A DNA stretch of 64,000 nucleotides from Ardenticatenaceae bacterium (GTDB taxonomy: Bacteria; Chloroflexota; Anaerolineae; Promineifilales; Promineifilaceae), in the NCBI GenBank assembly GCA_020634495.1, contig JACKBR010000014.1, forward strand, positions 1 through 64,000, in the 5' to 3' direction. Below the pieces are notes generated by a model. The model made no database searches. It was not told the origin of the DNA and worked only from the letters and a program-made list of their open reading frames with translations. Numbering within the stretch: the first letter of the stretch is position 1; every line of letters begins with the position of its first letter. Positions 47,436 through 56,116 of the stretch are shown here, in pieces. The translations under genes and the position numbers were made by a program.

Positions 47436-49097
47436 ATGGGAACAACAGCCGAAGTGATTAAGGGTAAACCATTGAACGGGAAAGCGGAATTTTTGCCGTT
47501 TGTTAATCCGGCGACGAATGAGCAGTTTGGCTCTGTGCCAATGACAACGGCCGTTCAGGTGCAAAATGCCCGGCGAGAAATGGCCGCCGCAGCCCAAACC
47601 TGGGCCGCTAAATCAGTCAAAGAGCGGGTGCGCATTGTGCGCAAGCTGCAAGCGCTGCTGATTGATGAGATGGATGAGATTACGGCCGTTATGAATAAAG
47701 ACAACGGCAAAAGCCGCCAGGATGCCCTGGCAGAACTTTTTATGAGCGTCGATCTCATAAACCAGTATTGCAATCGAGCGCCACACTGGCTGCGCCGCCG
47801 TCGTATCTCCTCTGGCTTGCAAATTTTCAAGCGCTGCTACATTGAGCAGCATCCGCATGGGGTGGTGGGCATTATTGGGCCTTGGAATTACCCGCTGGTA
47901 CTCATTGTGCCGCCCATGATTTCGGCTTTGCTGGCTGGCAACACGGTGTTGGTGAAGCCCTCAGAAGTAACGGCTGCAACGGGTGTGCTGGTTGAGCAGC
48001 TCTTCCAAAAAGTGCCGGAGCTGGCCCCCTTCGTACGGTTTTTGCATGGAGACGGCCGTGTTGGCGCTGCCCTGGTGCAATCCAAGCCAGACCTCATCTT
48101 CCTGACAGGATCAACCAAAACTGGACGCCTGGTAATGAAAACGGCCGCTGAAAATATGACACCCGTCATTTGCGAACTGGGCGGCAAAGACCCCATGATT
48201 GTCTTGGAAGATGCCAACATTGAGGCCGCAGCGCGTTGGGGAGCCTGGGGCGCATTTTACAACACCGGGCAAACTTGCATGGCGGTCGAACGCATTTATG
48301 TGGTTCATTCAGTCTATGATCGCTTCTTGGAAGCATTTTTGGAAGAAACGGCCAAATTGAAGCAAGGGTACAGCCCAGAAATTGATAATCCTAACGATCT
48401 TGGCCCACTCACTTTCCAGCGGCAGGTGAACATTATTGAAGACCATGTGCAGGACGCCCTGGCAAAAGGGGCACACATTGTCTATGGCGGCAAGCGTGAA
48501 GGGCTGTACATGGAGCCAACGGTGATGGTAAACGTGGACCACAGCATGAAAATTATGCGCGAGGAAACGTTTGGCCCCGTTGTCCCCATCATGATGGTGG
48601 ATGATGAACGGCACGCCATTCAGTTAGCCAATGATTCCAATTTGGGGCTGAGCGCCTCTGTGTGGAGCAAAAATTTGGCGCGTGCTGAACGGGTGGCCCA
48701 CCAACTGTATGTGGGATCGGTCAATATCAATGACACAATGTCCCATTTTGCCATTCCCCGGCTGCCGTTTGGCGGTGTGAAGGAGTCTGGCATTGGCCGC
48801 ACGCATGGCAAAAAGGATTTGCTGCAATTTACCCAAACGCGGGCTTTTGTGGTAGGTAATCCGCCGCTGCCCTTTGACATTGCCACTATTTTGCGCCAGC
48901 CGGGCAATTACAAGTTGGGCGCGGGCATCATTCATCTGGCCTTTGGCACCTCAGCCAAACAGCGGCTGAAGCCAGTTGTAGAACTGCTGGAAGAGAAGGA
49001 AATAAAGCCGAAAGCTAAGAAGATGGGAACGGCCGTTGGCCTAACGGCCGCTTTGGGAGCCGCCATTCTCGCTTTTGTGCTGCGTACGCGAAAATAG
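47436..49097 (+). CDS. Aldehyde dehydrogenase with C-terminal membrane anchor
   Basis: 553 residues. ALDH fold: GIIGPWNYPL, GNTVLVKPSEVT, LTGSTKTGRLVM, catalytic Glu in ICELGGKDPMIV, catalytic Cys in FYNTGQTCMAVER, and ETFGPVVPIM. The C-terminal TAVGLTAALGAAILAFVLRT is a membrane helix. Like fatty aldehyde dehydrogenases, it may oxidise long-chain aldehydes with NAD(P) at the membrane. AAGGAG precedes ATG 47436. It starts 42 bases after the oxidase, same strand, so the two are probably one operon and pathway. Confidence 0.88.
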   Translation: MGTTAEVIKGKPLNGKAEFLPFVNPATNEQFGSVPMTTAVQVQNARREMAAAAQTWAAKSVKERVRIVRKLQALLIDEMDEITAVMNKDNGKSRQDALAELFMSVDLINQYCNRAPHWLRRRRISSGLQIFKRCYIEQHPHGVVGIIGPWNYPLVLIVPPMISALLAGNTVLVKPSEVTAATGVLVEQLFQKVPELAPFVRFLHGDGRVGAALVQSKPDLIFLTGSTKTGRLVMKTAAENMTPVICELGGKDPMIVLEDANIEAAARWGAWGAFYNTGQTCMAVERIYVVHSVYDRFLEAFLEETAKLKQGYSPEIDNPNDLGPLTFQRQVNIIEDHVQDALAKGAHIVYGGKREGLYMEPTVMVNVDHSMKIMREETFGPVVPIMMVDDERHAIQLANDSNLGLSASVWSKNLARAERVAHQLYVGSVNINDTMSHFAIPRLPFGGVKESGIGRTHGKKDLLQFTQTRAFVVGNPPLPFDIATILRQPGNYKLGAGIIHLAFGTSAKQRLKPVVELLEEKEIKPKAKKMGTAVGLTAALGAAILAFVLRTRK

Positions 49098-49100
49098 AGA

Positions 49101-49150
49101 ATTTCCCCGGAAACTGTTACAAGGTTGCTCATTGGAGTTTCCGGGGAAAT
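49101..49150. terminator. Bidirectional terminator-like inverted repeat
   Basis: ATTTCCCCGGAAACT (49101-49115) and AGTTTCCGGGGAAAT (49136-49150) pair perfectly between two convergent genes. Confidence 0.75.
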
Positions 49151-49158
49151 GTAATTGA

Positions 49159-50370
49159 TTAGCTTGAAGCGGGGCGCGCCGCAAGCGTGACGTTGATCGT
49201 TTGCGGTTGCCCATCCCGCAAAATTTGCAGCTCAATCGTTTGCCCAACCACCGTTTGCTGTACCAAATAGCCCAACAAATCATCAAATTCCACAATGGGT
49301 TGGTTGTCCACACCAATGATGACGTCTGGATTGTTGCCGCCGCGCAAGCCAGCGGCCGCTGCTGGCCCGCCGCCGATGACATCGCCAATGAAAATGCCTG
49401 TTTGATCTGTTGCGAGTCCCAGGGCAACGGCCGTATCCGCCGTGAGTATTTGGCCAGAAATCCCCAGCCACGGCGTTTCAACACGGCCGTTGGCAATAAT
49501 TTGCGGCACAATGTTGCGCACAATATTGGCAGGCACAGCATAGCCAATGCCCGAAGAAGCCCGCACCGGCGATTCGATGGCCGTGTTGACGCCAATGACC
49601 TCACCATGCAAATTGAGCAGCGGCCCGCCAGAGTTGCCGGGATTAATCGCTGCGTCCGTTTGAATGATGTCGGGAATTTGGAAAGAAGTGCCATTGGGGC
49701 CAACCGCGCCGGGGAATAAGCGGTCCAGCGCAGAAACAATGCCGGTGGTCATGCTGCTTTGCAGGCCAAACGGGCTGCCGATGGCGATGACAATCTGCCC
49801 CACCTTCAGCGCGTCAGAATCAGCCAGGCTGACGGGGATGATGTCGCTAATTTCGCCGGGATCGACTTGAATCACCGCCAAATCGGACGAGGGATCGGTG
49901 CCAACAATGGTGGCAGGAAGCTGACGGCCGTCCTCAAAATTGACCACGATGCTGCCGCCGCCTTCGACAACGTGGTTGTTCGTCACAATGTGGCCATTGT
50001 TGTCGAACAGGAAACCGGAGCCTTGCCCGCTGCCAACAATGATGTTGACGACAGCAGGATTTACTTGTTCATACACCGAGATAAACGCCTGTTCTTGTTC
50101 AAATAGATTGACGAGCGGGTCGTTGACGGCCGTTTCTTCCACAGTTGTGACCGGGGTGGTGGGTTCGACGGCCGTTTCGCCCACATTTTCTTCTGCCTGC
50201 AAAACGGCCGTGTCTGGCGTGGATTCGTCGGTGAGGGTGTTGACGGGTTGCGTGATGGGATCGGTAACGGCCGTTTCTGCCGGGCTGCAAGCGGCCAGCG
50301 TTAACGACAGCACAATAAGAATAGGGAGCCAGGATAACTTTACAAAACGTTTACGAACTGGATGAATCAT
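49159..50370 (-). CDS. HtrA/DegP-like serine protease, lipoprotein
   Basis: 403 residues. Lipobox in LSLTLAACS, so membrane-anchored outside. After an acidic linker comes a trypsin-like domain with catalytic His in HIVTNNHVVEGG, Asp in DPSSDLAVIQV and Ser in INPGNSGGPLLN. A PDZ domain follows (GISGQILTADTAVALG to GQTIELQILRDG). S1C family, extracytoplasmic protein quality control. GGAGG precedes ATG 50370. Convergent with the aldehyde dehydrogenase. Confidence 0.92.
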   Translation of the reverse strand: MIHPVRKRFVKLSWLPILIVLSLTLAACSPAETAVTDPITQPVNTLTDESTPDTAVLQAEENVGETAVEPTTPVTTVEETAVNDPLVNLFEQEQAFISVYEQVNPAVVNIIVGSGQGSGFLFDNNGHIVTNNHVVEGGGSIVVNFEDGRQLPATIVGTDPSSDLAVIQVDPGEISDIIPVSLADSDALKVGQIVIAIGSPFGLQSSMTTGIVSALDRLFPGAVGPNGTSFQIPDIIQTDAAINPGNSGGPLLNLHGEVIGVNTAIESPVRASSGIGYAVPANIVRNIVPQIIANGRVETPWLGISGQILTADTAVALGLATDQTGIFIGDVIGGGPAAAAGLRGGNNPDVIIGVDNQPIVEFDDLLGYLVQQTVVGQTIELQILRDGQPQTINVTLAARPASS

Positions 50371-50497
50371 TTTGCCTCCAAATAGAATGTGAATTGAGTA
50401 AATTTGATATTGGTTGCAGTTTGGCAGGCAATTGCAAAAAATGTGTAAAACGTGGCTGAGTGTGGCTTAATAGGATTGTGAGTGCTGGGTGAGGAGA

Positions 50498-50563
50498 GTG
50501 AAAAGTGATAAGTGATAAGTGATAAGTTGCCACTCTTTTCACTTCACTTTTTACTTTTCACTG
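50498..50563. repeat. Intergenic hairpin repeat (AAAAGTGATAAGTG class)
   Basis: GTGAAAAGTGATAAGTGATA with AGTGATAAG on the left, TTTTCACTTCACTTTTTACT on the right; an imperfect hairpin before rph. Confidence 0.72.
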
Positions 50564-50599
50564 GCTCACTGGTAAGATTGCGGACAAGGACAGTAAGAT

Positions 50600-51322
50600 A
50601 TGAAAAGAGCAGACGGCCGTTCCCCAAATGAATTACGACCCATCACCTTTGTTCCCCATTTCACAAAAATGGCAGAAGGCTCTGTTTTGGCCAAATTTGG
50701 CGAAACCCACGTGCTGTGCAACGTGACGCTTGAAGAGAGCTTGCCGCCGTGGCTGCGCAACCAGCCAGAACCACACGGCTGGCTAACAGCCGAATATGCC
50801 ATGCTGCCGCGCAGCACGCAGCAGCGCACCCGGCGCGAGCAGCGCTGGCCCAAGGGTCGCACGCAAGAAATCTCCCGCCTCATTGGGCGCAGCTTGCGCA
50901 TGGCGCTGGATTTGTCACTGTTGGGCGAACGTACGCTCACGGTAGATTGCGATGTGTTGCAAGCGGACGGCGGCACACGCACCACAGCCATTTGTGGCGG
51001 TTGGGTGGCGTTGCAGCTGGCGCTGCGCCCGCTCATTGCCCAGGGGGTTTTGCCAGCCGCTGTTAACCGGCAGCAGATTGCAGCCATTAGCGTGGGGGTG
51101 GTCGATGGCACGCCGCTGCTAGATTTACCTTACGTAGAAGACGTTGCGGCTGAAGTTGATATGAATGTTGTGATGACTGGCGGCGGTTTGTTGGTGGAGG
51201 TGCAAGGCACGGGGGAAAAAGCGCCGTTTAGCCGCACTGAATTTGACCAATTATTGACGCTGGCAGAGCAGGGGATCATGCAGATTACGGCCGTTCAGGA
51301 ACAAATTGTGAGTAGCTCATAA
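50600..51322 (+). CDS. rph: Ribonuclease PH
   Basis: 240 residues. Phosphate-dependent 3'-5' exoribonuclease trimming tRNA 3' ends. Start KRADGRSPNELRPI, EGSVLAKFGETHVLCNVT, GWLTAEYAMLPRSTQQRTRRE and CDVLQADGGTRTTAICGG are exact family landmarks, and phosphate-site Arg residues are present. AAGGA precedes ATG 50600. It is not linked to the usual rdgB partner here. Confidence 0.95.
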   Translation: MKRADGRSPNELRPITFVPHFTKMAEGSVLAKFGETHVLCNVTLEESLPPWLRNQPEPHGWLTAEYAMLPRSTQQRTRREQRWPKGRTQEISRLIGRSLRMALDLSLLGERTLTVDCDVLQADGGTRTTAICGGWVALQLALRPLIAQGVLPAAVNRQQIAAISVGVVDGTPLLDLPYVEDVAAEVDMNVVMTGGGLLVEVQGTGEKAPFSRTEFDQLLTLAEQGIMQITAVQEQIVSSS

Positions 51323-51409
51323 TTAATTGCGACGCACATAAATTTCGTGTAGTATTCGAGGAAAACGGCCGTTTTTGCCCTAAAATCGGCCAAAATTCGG
51401 GGAAAACCA

Positions 51410-51787
51410 TTGAAAACAGCCACCCAGCAACCCAAACCAAACTGGCTAAAAGCCATCTTGCAGATGAAATGTCCCAACTGTCGGCAGGGTCGTGTGTTCC
51501 ATAAGCCGCTGCGTATGAATGAAGATTGTCCGCAATGCGGCATTCATTTTGAGCGTGAGGATGGCTACTTTATGATGGCGGTTTTTGTGGGGTATGTGAT
51601 GAGTTTTTTCATTGCCGTGCCCGCCATTGTGATTTTGTATTTTACGATACGGCCGTCCATCTGGGGCTATGTCATTGGGGCAACGGTGGCGTTATTGCTG
51701 GCTTCTCCGCTTGTCTTCCACTACGCTCGCGTCGTTTGGCTGTTCATTGACCAACTGCTGGACCCTCGACCCGAATCGAGATACTAG
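51410..51787 (+). CDS. DUF983 family membrane protein
   Basis: 125 residues from TTG 51410 (GGGGA upstream). A zinc-ribbon-like CPNCRQGRVF ... CPQCGIHFEREDGYF is followed by two membrane helices (AVFVGYVMSFFIAVPAIVIL and YVIGATVALLLASPLVF). Matches DUF983, uncharacterised. Confidence 0.85.
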   Translation: MKTATQQPKPNWLKAILQMKCPNCRQGRVFHKPLRMNEDCPQCGIHFEREDGYFMMAVFVGYVMSFFIAVPAIVILYFTIRPSIWGYVIGATVALLLASPLVFHYARVVWLFIDQLLDPRPESRY

Positions 51788-51836
51788 CTTGCCCAAAGGA
51801 ACTCTGCCGGTAAGCCAGCGCCGATCACGCTTCACG

Positions 51837-52205
51837 CTAGTCGTGGCTCTCAATAGAAAAAGGATTCCCTTCAGGGTCGCGGCCATCGCAGACCCAAACG
51901 CCAGGCGCAGCCGAGCGCACTTCATCGATGCTGACGCCTTTTGCCACCAGCTCGGCCCGCGCCGAGTGAATGTCATCCACGCCAAAGACGATTTTGGGTG
52001 TATCGGCTCCCAGCCGCTGCTGCCCGCCACCGTGCAGCGCCAGCAGCACCCCACCAGCATCCAAAGTAACCCAAAATTGATCGGCGTAACTTTCTAATCC
52101 AGCGGGATACGACACGGGCAAGCCAAGCGTATCCCGATAGAACCGCACCTGGGCATTCATATCTGCCACATACACAATGATTTCAATTAACCCATTTGTT
52201 TTCAT
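51837..52205 (-). CDS. VOC-family (glyoxalase-like) protein
   Basis: 122 residues, one vicinal-oxygen-chelate unit: IIVYVADMNAQVRFYRDTLG, FWVTLDAGGVLLALH, IVFGVDDIHSARAELVAKG, CDGRDPEGNPFSIES. Metal-dependent dioxygenase, isomerase or resistance function cannot be told. Start ATG 52205 with AAGGAG from leader-repeat copy B. Confidence 0.88.
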   Translation of the reverse strand: MKTNGLIEIIVYVADMNAQVRFYRDTLGLPVSYPAGLESYADQFWVTLDAGGVLLALHGGGQQRLGADTPKIVFGVDDIHSARAELVAKGVSIDEVRSAAPGVWVCDGRDPEGNPFSIESHD

Positions 52206-52212
52206 GATCTAT

Positions 52213-52327
52213 CTCCTTCGAAAATAATTTAACCGCGGAGAACGCGGAGAACGCAGAGAAAAATTTGGTAAATCTGCGCAATCTGCTGATTTTCATTCAT
52301 GGTGTTGAGCTTGGGCTCATGAAGTCT
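52213..52327 (-). repeat. Dispersed 115-bp leader repeat, copy B
   Basis: Same length as 35061-35175 with one difference seen by eye. It supplies the Shine-Dalgarno of the VOC gene. Confidence 0.8.
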
Positions 52328-52336
52328 TCTTTGATA

Positions 52337-52458
52337 ATAAAAAGCGGAACACGGAGTTTCACAGAGAAAGCGCAGAGTTTCACAGAGAATTCAGAGAACA
52401 ATCTACGTAATCTGCGGATTTTCATTCATGGTGCTGAACTTGCGCTCATGAAGTCTCC
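52337..52458 (-). repeat. Dispersed leader repeat, diverged copy C
   Basis: Directly next to copy B. It keeps ATTTTCATTCATGGTGCTGA and CTCATGAAGTCTCC of the family, but has GGAACACGGAGTTTCACAGAG in the other half as copy D has. No gene is seen in 52206-52507 beyond the repeats. Confidence 0.7.
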
Positions 52459-52507
52459 TAAGAACAAATAGAACACACGTTCCGCATTGTAACAGGAGAT
52501 GGCCCAA

Positions 52508-52939
52508 TTACAAACCGGCCTCACACCAAAACTGCATTTCGGCCCCAGAGGTGGGGTGGTAGCTGTAGGTCAAGCCGGTAAAGCCGTGCCCACCAACAAA
52601 CTGGTTTTGCGGCCCGCTGCTGGTTTCCAGTTGGTACAGGGTGGCGTGCAAAAGGTCGTCGTTGCTATCCGTCACCCACACCCGTAAATTACGCTCGTTG
52701 TCGGCCGCGCCAGTGTGGTAGGCGGCGTGGAATATCAAGTCGGCAAAAGCCACTGACTGCTCCGCATCGGCGTCGGTGAAGGTGAGCGTTTCTTCGCGCT
52801 CGATGCCCACCTGGACGCTGCTGCGGTAAGCGGCCGTACAGGAAATTTGCTGTGCTTTGGCAGGAACGGCCGTTTCCCCTCCGCCACCACAAGCTGCTAA
52901 AATCAGTACCATTCCCCAGAAAATCCAAAATTTACGCAT
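52508..52939 (-). CDS. Uncharacterised lipoprotein
   Basis: 143 residues from ATG 52939 (AAGGAG upstream). Lipobox in MVLILAACGGGG. The mature part has SCTAAYRSSVQVGIEREETL and SDADAEQSV-like beta-rich sequence (TDADAEQSVAFADLIFHAAY), with one Cys near each end that may pair. Family not recognised. Confidence 0.7.
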   Translation of the reverse strand: MRKFWIFWGMVLILAACGGGGETAVPAKAQQISCTAAYRSSVQVGIEREETLTFTDADAEQSVAFADLIFHAAYHTGAADNERNLRVWVTDSNDDLLHATLYQLETSSGPQNQFVGGHGFTGLTYSYHPTSGAEMQFWCEAGL

Positions 52940-52961
52940 GGTATTTACTCCTTTTGTCTGT

Positions 52962-53270
52962 TTAATTCTGGCTTGACGCCGCCACAATCAGGCAAACGGC
53001 CGTCATCAAAATTGTCATAGGCCCAAATAGAAACCGCTCTACTGAGCTAACCGAGGCAAAGTTACCCAGCGTGTTCAAGGCCATGAAGCCCGTCACTACC
53101 CAGGCAGCAATGCGAATTGCCGTCGGCGCGGGCACGCTGCCCAGCAGCCCCGCCCGGTAACGAATAATATAAATGAACACTCCCAAAACAAGAACAGCCG
53201 CGATGCTGGCCACACGTAAACCCGGTGTCAGCTCCGTTTGCCGCCCGCCCACGGTAGATTTTTGACCCAA
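52962..53270 (-). CDS. Small membrane protein
   Basis: Up to 102 residues (TTG 53270 or GTG 53252). Three membrane helices: ASIAAVLVLGVFIYII, IRIAAWVVTGFMALNTL, FGPMTILMTAVCLIVAAS. It overlaps the end of the upstream hydrolase gene by about 43 bases, so translation may be coupled. Family not recognised. Confidence 0.6.
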   Translation of the reverse strand: MGQKSTVGGRQTELTPGLRVASIAAVLVLGVFIYIIRYRAGLLGSVPAPTAIRIAAWVVTGFMALNTLGNFASVSSVERFLFGPMTILMTAVCLIVAASSQN

Positions 53271-54247
53271 TCGGCAACAATTGATGCCAGTTCTGGCGAC
53301 GTGAGCAGATCAATGTGGCCAGTGTCGGGCAGCAGGACGTAGCTGCCGGATTGGGTGTATTGGCTAATCGTTGGTTCGTACTGCTCGGCAATGAAGGATT
53401 CATCTTGCAGACCAGCGACCAGCAGGAAGGGTTGGGTCATGGCGGCGAGATCACGGCCGTATTTGCTGCGCGGCGCAAAGGATGTGTTTAGCCGGTGACT
53501 GTACGCCGTCGTGGCGCTATCCCCCAGCGGGCCATCCAGCACGCTGCTGGGCATGGCAAACTGAATCACCGTCAGCCCATCGAACCAGTGGATGCCCAGG
53601 TTGTTGAGCATGGTCAGCCCGGCAATGCGGCGTGAATTGGGCCGCGCCCAGCCGCCGGAGTTGGGTCGCGTGGTGGGTGCGTTGTACTTTAGGAATGGAG
53701 CCAGCAGCAAATAGCCATCCACCAGCTCACCATGTTCACCGCCGGCAAAGCGCACTGCCAGCCCGCCCCCAGAGGAATGGCCACCAATGATGACTCGTGC
53801 GCCAGGGAATTGCGGTTCAAGCGCGGCAATCAGGTCTGCCAGGTCGTCTTCAAGCTGGCCGATGTAGGTTACGTCGCCGCGCTGTTCTGGGTTGAAGCCA
53901 TGCCCGCGCAGGTCTGGCGTGATCACGGTTGCCACGCCTGCCTCGCTGAGCGCACTGGCCAGCGGATAAAACTGCATCGAGTGCCAACCGGAGCCGTGCA
54001 GCAGGATGAGGACGATGTCGGTGGCGGGATGGCTTTGGTACAGTCGGTAGTTCAACCGTGCGCCGTCGCGGGCAGAGTAGGTTTGTAATTCGGGCATCTC
54101 ATTGTAGTCTGCCCTGGTTAACGCCTCAAACACAATTGGTTCCTCCGCGCTTGCGCTGTTGGTGGGACGGTCGGTGCTGATGAGAACGGCCGTAACTCCC
54201 AAATAAATCGCCAACGAAATGAGTAAAAATTTGCTCACTTGTTTCAT
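53228..54247 (-). CDS. Alpha/beta hydrolase, membrane-anchored or secreted
   Basis: 339 residues. An N-terminal hydrophobic segment (FLLISLAIYLGVTAVLI) anchors or exports it. Alpha/beta-hydrolase core: ILLHGSGWHS (oxyanion hole), TPDLRGHGFNPEQRG, nucleophile elbow GGHSSGGGLAVRFA, and DTGHIDLL with the catalytic His. It resembles lysophospholipase/monoacylglycerol lipase-like enzymes. Paralogue of the next upstream gene (54288-55271), a tandem duplicate. AAGGA precedes ATG 54247. Confidence 0.88.
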   Translation of the reverse strand: MKQVSKFLLISLAIYLGVTAVLISTDRPTNSASAEEPIVFEALTRADYNEMPELQTYSARDGARLNYRLYQSHPATDIVLILLHGSGWHSMQFYPLASALSEAGVATVITPDLRGHGFNPEQRGDVTYIGQLEDDLADLIAALEPQFPGARVIIGGHSSGGGLAVRFAGGEHGELVDGYLLLAPFLKYNAPTTRPNSGGWARPNSRRIAGLTMLNNLGIHWFDGLTVIQFAMPSSVLDGPLGDSATTAYSHRLNTSFAPRSKYGRDLAAMTQPFLLVAGLQDESFIAEQYEPTISQYTQSGSYVLLPDTGHIDLLTSPELASIVADWVKNLPWAGGKRS

Positions 54248-54287
54248 GCTGATTCCTTGTTTCGGTCACCGGTTATTCGATAACTGA

Positions 54288-55271
54288 TTATTGCTCACTG
54301 ATGACCGTCTTTCCTAGCCAGGTCTGGATAATCGTCATCGCCGTGGCGCTTTGGACGATGCTGGTGTGGTTCTCGCCGTCGATAACGTGGACTTCGCCAT
54401 CGCTGTGGGCGGTAACGGCCGTTTCAAATTCACCCGCCACAAACGCCTCATCGGCACTGCCCACCACCACCAGCATCGGAGCATCAACGGCCGTTAACGC
54501 TGCGGCATAATCCTGCGGCGAAGAGTTGGCCGTCGCCCCAAAGCTGTACACGTGGGTCACTTCGTCTGTCAGGTTAAAGTAGAGCGTGTCCAGATGATTG
54601 AGCGCCTTGATGCCCACGTTGTTGAGCATGATCAGCCCAATCAGACGGGGAACATTTAGCTGGGAGTAGGCGGCGGCCGCTTCGGCCGTTTCTGGGTTTT
54701 GCGGCGGCATGGTTGGGGCATTGGTGCCCAGGTGCGGGGCAAACATCAGGTAGCCATCCACGGCTGGGCGGTTGGTGAGCTGGGCAAAGCGCAGGGCAAT
54801 GCCGCCGCCCATTGAGTGACCTGCCAGAATGAGACGGCCGTTTGGCTTCTCAGCCCGAATCGCCGCAATCACATCCGCCACGTCATCCTCATACTGGCCG
54901 ATGTAGGTTACGTGGCCGGGCGTGCCGCCGGATTGGCCGTGACCGCGCAGGTCCAGGGCAATCACCTCTGCCCCGCTGGTCTCGCGCAGCATTTGGGCCG
55001 TACTGTTGAAAGCCGCGCTGTCTGAGGTAACGCCGTGCAGCAGCAGAATCGTGTCCTCAGAATCGGCCGGGAAGCGGCGGGCGAACAAGGTTTCGCCGTC
55101 GCGCATGGTGACCTGCTGCGGCGTGAAGTCGGCGGCGCTGTGCGCGGCAGCTGGGAACGGCTCCACAGCAAACGTGGGTTCTGGCCAAAAGGCCATTATC
55201 AGCGCTGCGCCAAAATAAATGATGATGGAAACGGCCGTTGAAATCAGGGCGATGCGTAAGAACTTTTTCAT
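54288..55271 (-). CDS. Alpha/beta hydrolase, membrane-anchored or secreted (paralogue)
   Basis: 327 residues. N-terminal helix (ALISTAVSIIIYFGAALIMA). Core: ILLLHGVTSDSAAF, LDLRGHGQSGGTPG, nucleophile AGHSMGGGIALRFA and catalytic His in DGENHTSI. Same order and spacing as the downstream gene, sharing HVTYIGQYEDD/DVTYIGQLEDD blocks, so a tandem duplication. AAGGA precedes ATG 55271. Confidence 0.88.
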   Translation of the reverse strand: MKKFLRIALISTAVSIIIYFGAALIMAFWPEPTFAVEPFPAAAHSAADFTPQQVTMRDGETLFARRFPADSEDTILLLHGVTSDSAAFNSTAQMLRETSGAEVIALDLRGHGQSGGTPGHVTYIGQYEDDVADVIAAIRAEKPNGRLILAGHSMGGGIALRFAQLTNRPAVDGYLMFAPHLGTNAPTMPPQNPETAEAAAAYSQLNVPRLIGLIMLNNVGIKALNHLDTLYFNLTDEVTHVYSFGATANSSPQDYAAALTAVDAPMLVVVGSADEAFVAGEFETAVTAHSDGEVHVIDGENHTSIVQSATAMTIIQTWLGKTVISEQ

Positions 55272-55316
55272 GAGAGTTTTCCTTCTAGCTATCTTGCGGG
55301 TTTTGTCAAATGGTTT

Positions 55317-55361
55317 AGAGACCGGAGACTGTTAACCTCTAATCTCCAGTCTCTGATCTCC
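55317..55361. repeat. Hairpin repeat of the GAGATTGGAGACT class
   Basis: AGAGACCGGAGACTG and CTCTAATCTCCAGTCTCTG form an imperfect hairpin between the hydrolase and the gene upstream. Confidence 0.65.
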
Positions 55362-55363
55362 CC

Positions 55364-55837
55364 TTACCGCCGCGCATAAAAAAGCTGCGATACGTATTTC
55401 ACAATTTCGGCCAGGGCAAAGCCCAGGATGGCCAGGTTGGCCGTGCAAAACGGGGTTAGCTCTTCCAGAAAAACGGAACCAATGGCGGCAAAAACACCAA
55501 ATGTCAGGACGCCGTATGCGTTGCGCTTTGCTTTTAGTACGGCCGTTTTCTCATGTTCAGTTGGGGCAGCCGCCACGCCAGAGCCAAAAACCAACACGAT
55601 TTGCAGCGCAATCTGGGCCAGAATGATCAGGATGACGGTGTTCAAAACCAGGCTGCCGAAGCCCGCTGGGATGACGTCGTTGGCCAGGGCGATGGGGCGC
55701 ATGGGCCACATGTTGGCAAAGTAGTAGGCGGTGGCGCTGCCGGTAATAATTAAAGAGAGAGCGGTGCTTTTTTGTTGGAAAGAAATGCTGCTCAGGGTGT
55801 TTTCAGGATGATTAACAAATTCTTGCGTTTGCGACAT
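55364..55837 (-). CDS. Uncharacterised four-helix membrane protein
   Basis: 157 residues, helices at ALSLIITGSATAYYFANMW, LVLNTVILIILAQIALQIVLV, YGVLTFGVFAAIGSVFL and LAILGFALAEIVKYVSQ. Family not recognised; the shape resembles DUF2178-like proteins. AAGGAG precedes ATG 55837. Probably in one operon with the hydrolases. Confidence 0.65.
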   Translation of the reverse strand: MSQTQEFVNHPENTLSSISFQQKSTALSLIITGSATAYYFANMWPMRPIALANDVIPAGFGSLVLNTVILIILAQIALQIVLVFGSGVAAAPTEHEKTAVLKAKRNAYGVLTFGVFAAIGSVFLEELTPFCTANLAILGFALAEIVKYVSQLFYARR

Positions 55838-56074
55838 GAGAGTCTCCTTGTTTCTGTGGCCCAGCGAACTTGCATCTGCTGCGCCGCTTGCGTCTTTAAG
55901 TTGGATTTAATACCTATCCGAATATTAGCCACAGAGTTCACAGAGATTTTTGAGTTTAGGCTCAAAGCCGCTTGACTCGCTTTTTCCTCTGTGGCTTTCT
56001 CGGATAGATTCTTAGTTTATTCAGGGACAGGTATTGCTGTATAGAATCGAAAGTATGGAAAGGGGGTATTGCTT

Positions 56075-56107
56075 AACCCTGACAGGTCTGGCAAACCGGT
56101 CAGGGTT
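56075..56107. terminator. Inverted repeat downstream of the DUF4386-like gene
   Basis: AACCCTGACAGGT / ACCGGTCAGGGTT, one mismatch, 7-base loop. No T tract. The spacer 55838-56116 also has a degenerate fragment of the leader-repeat family (GCCACAGAGTTCACAGAGA). Confidence 0.55.
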
Positions 56108-56116
56108 TAGGCTGCT

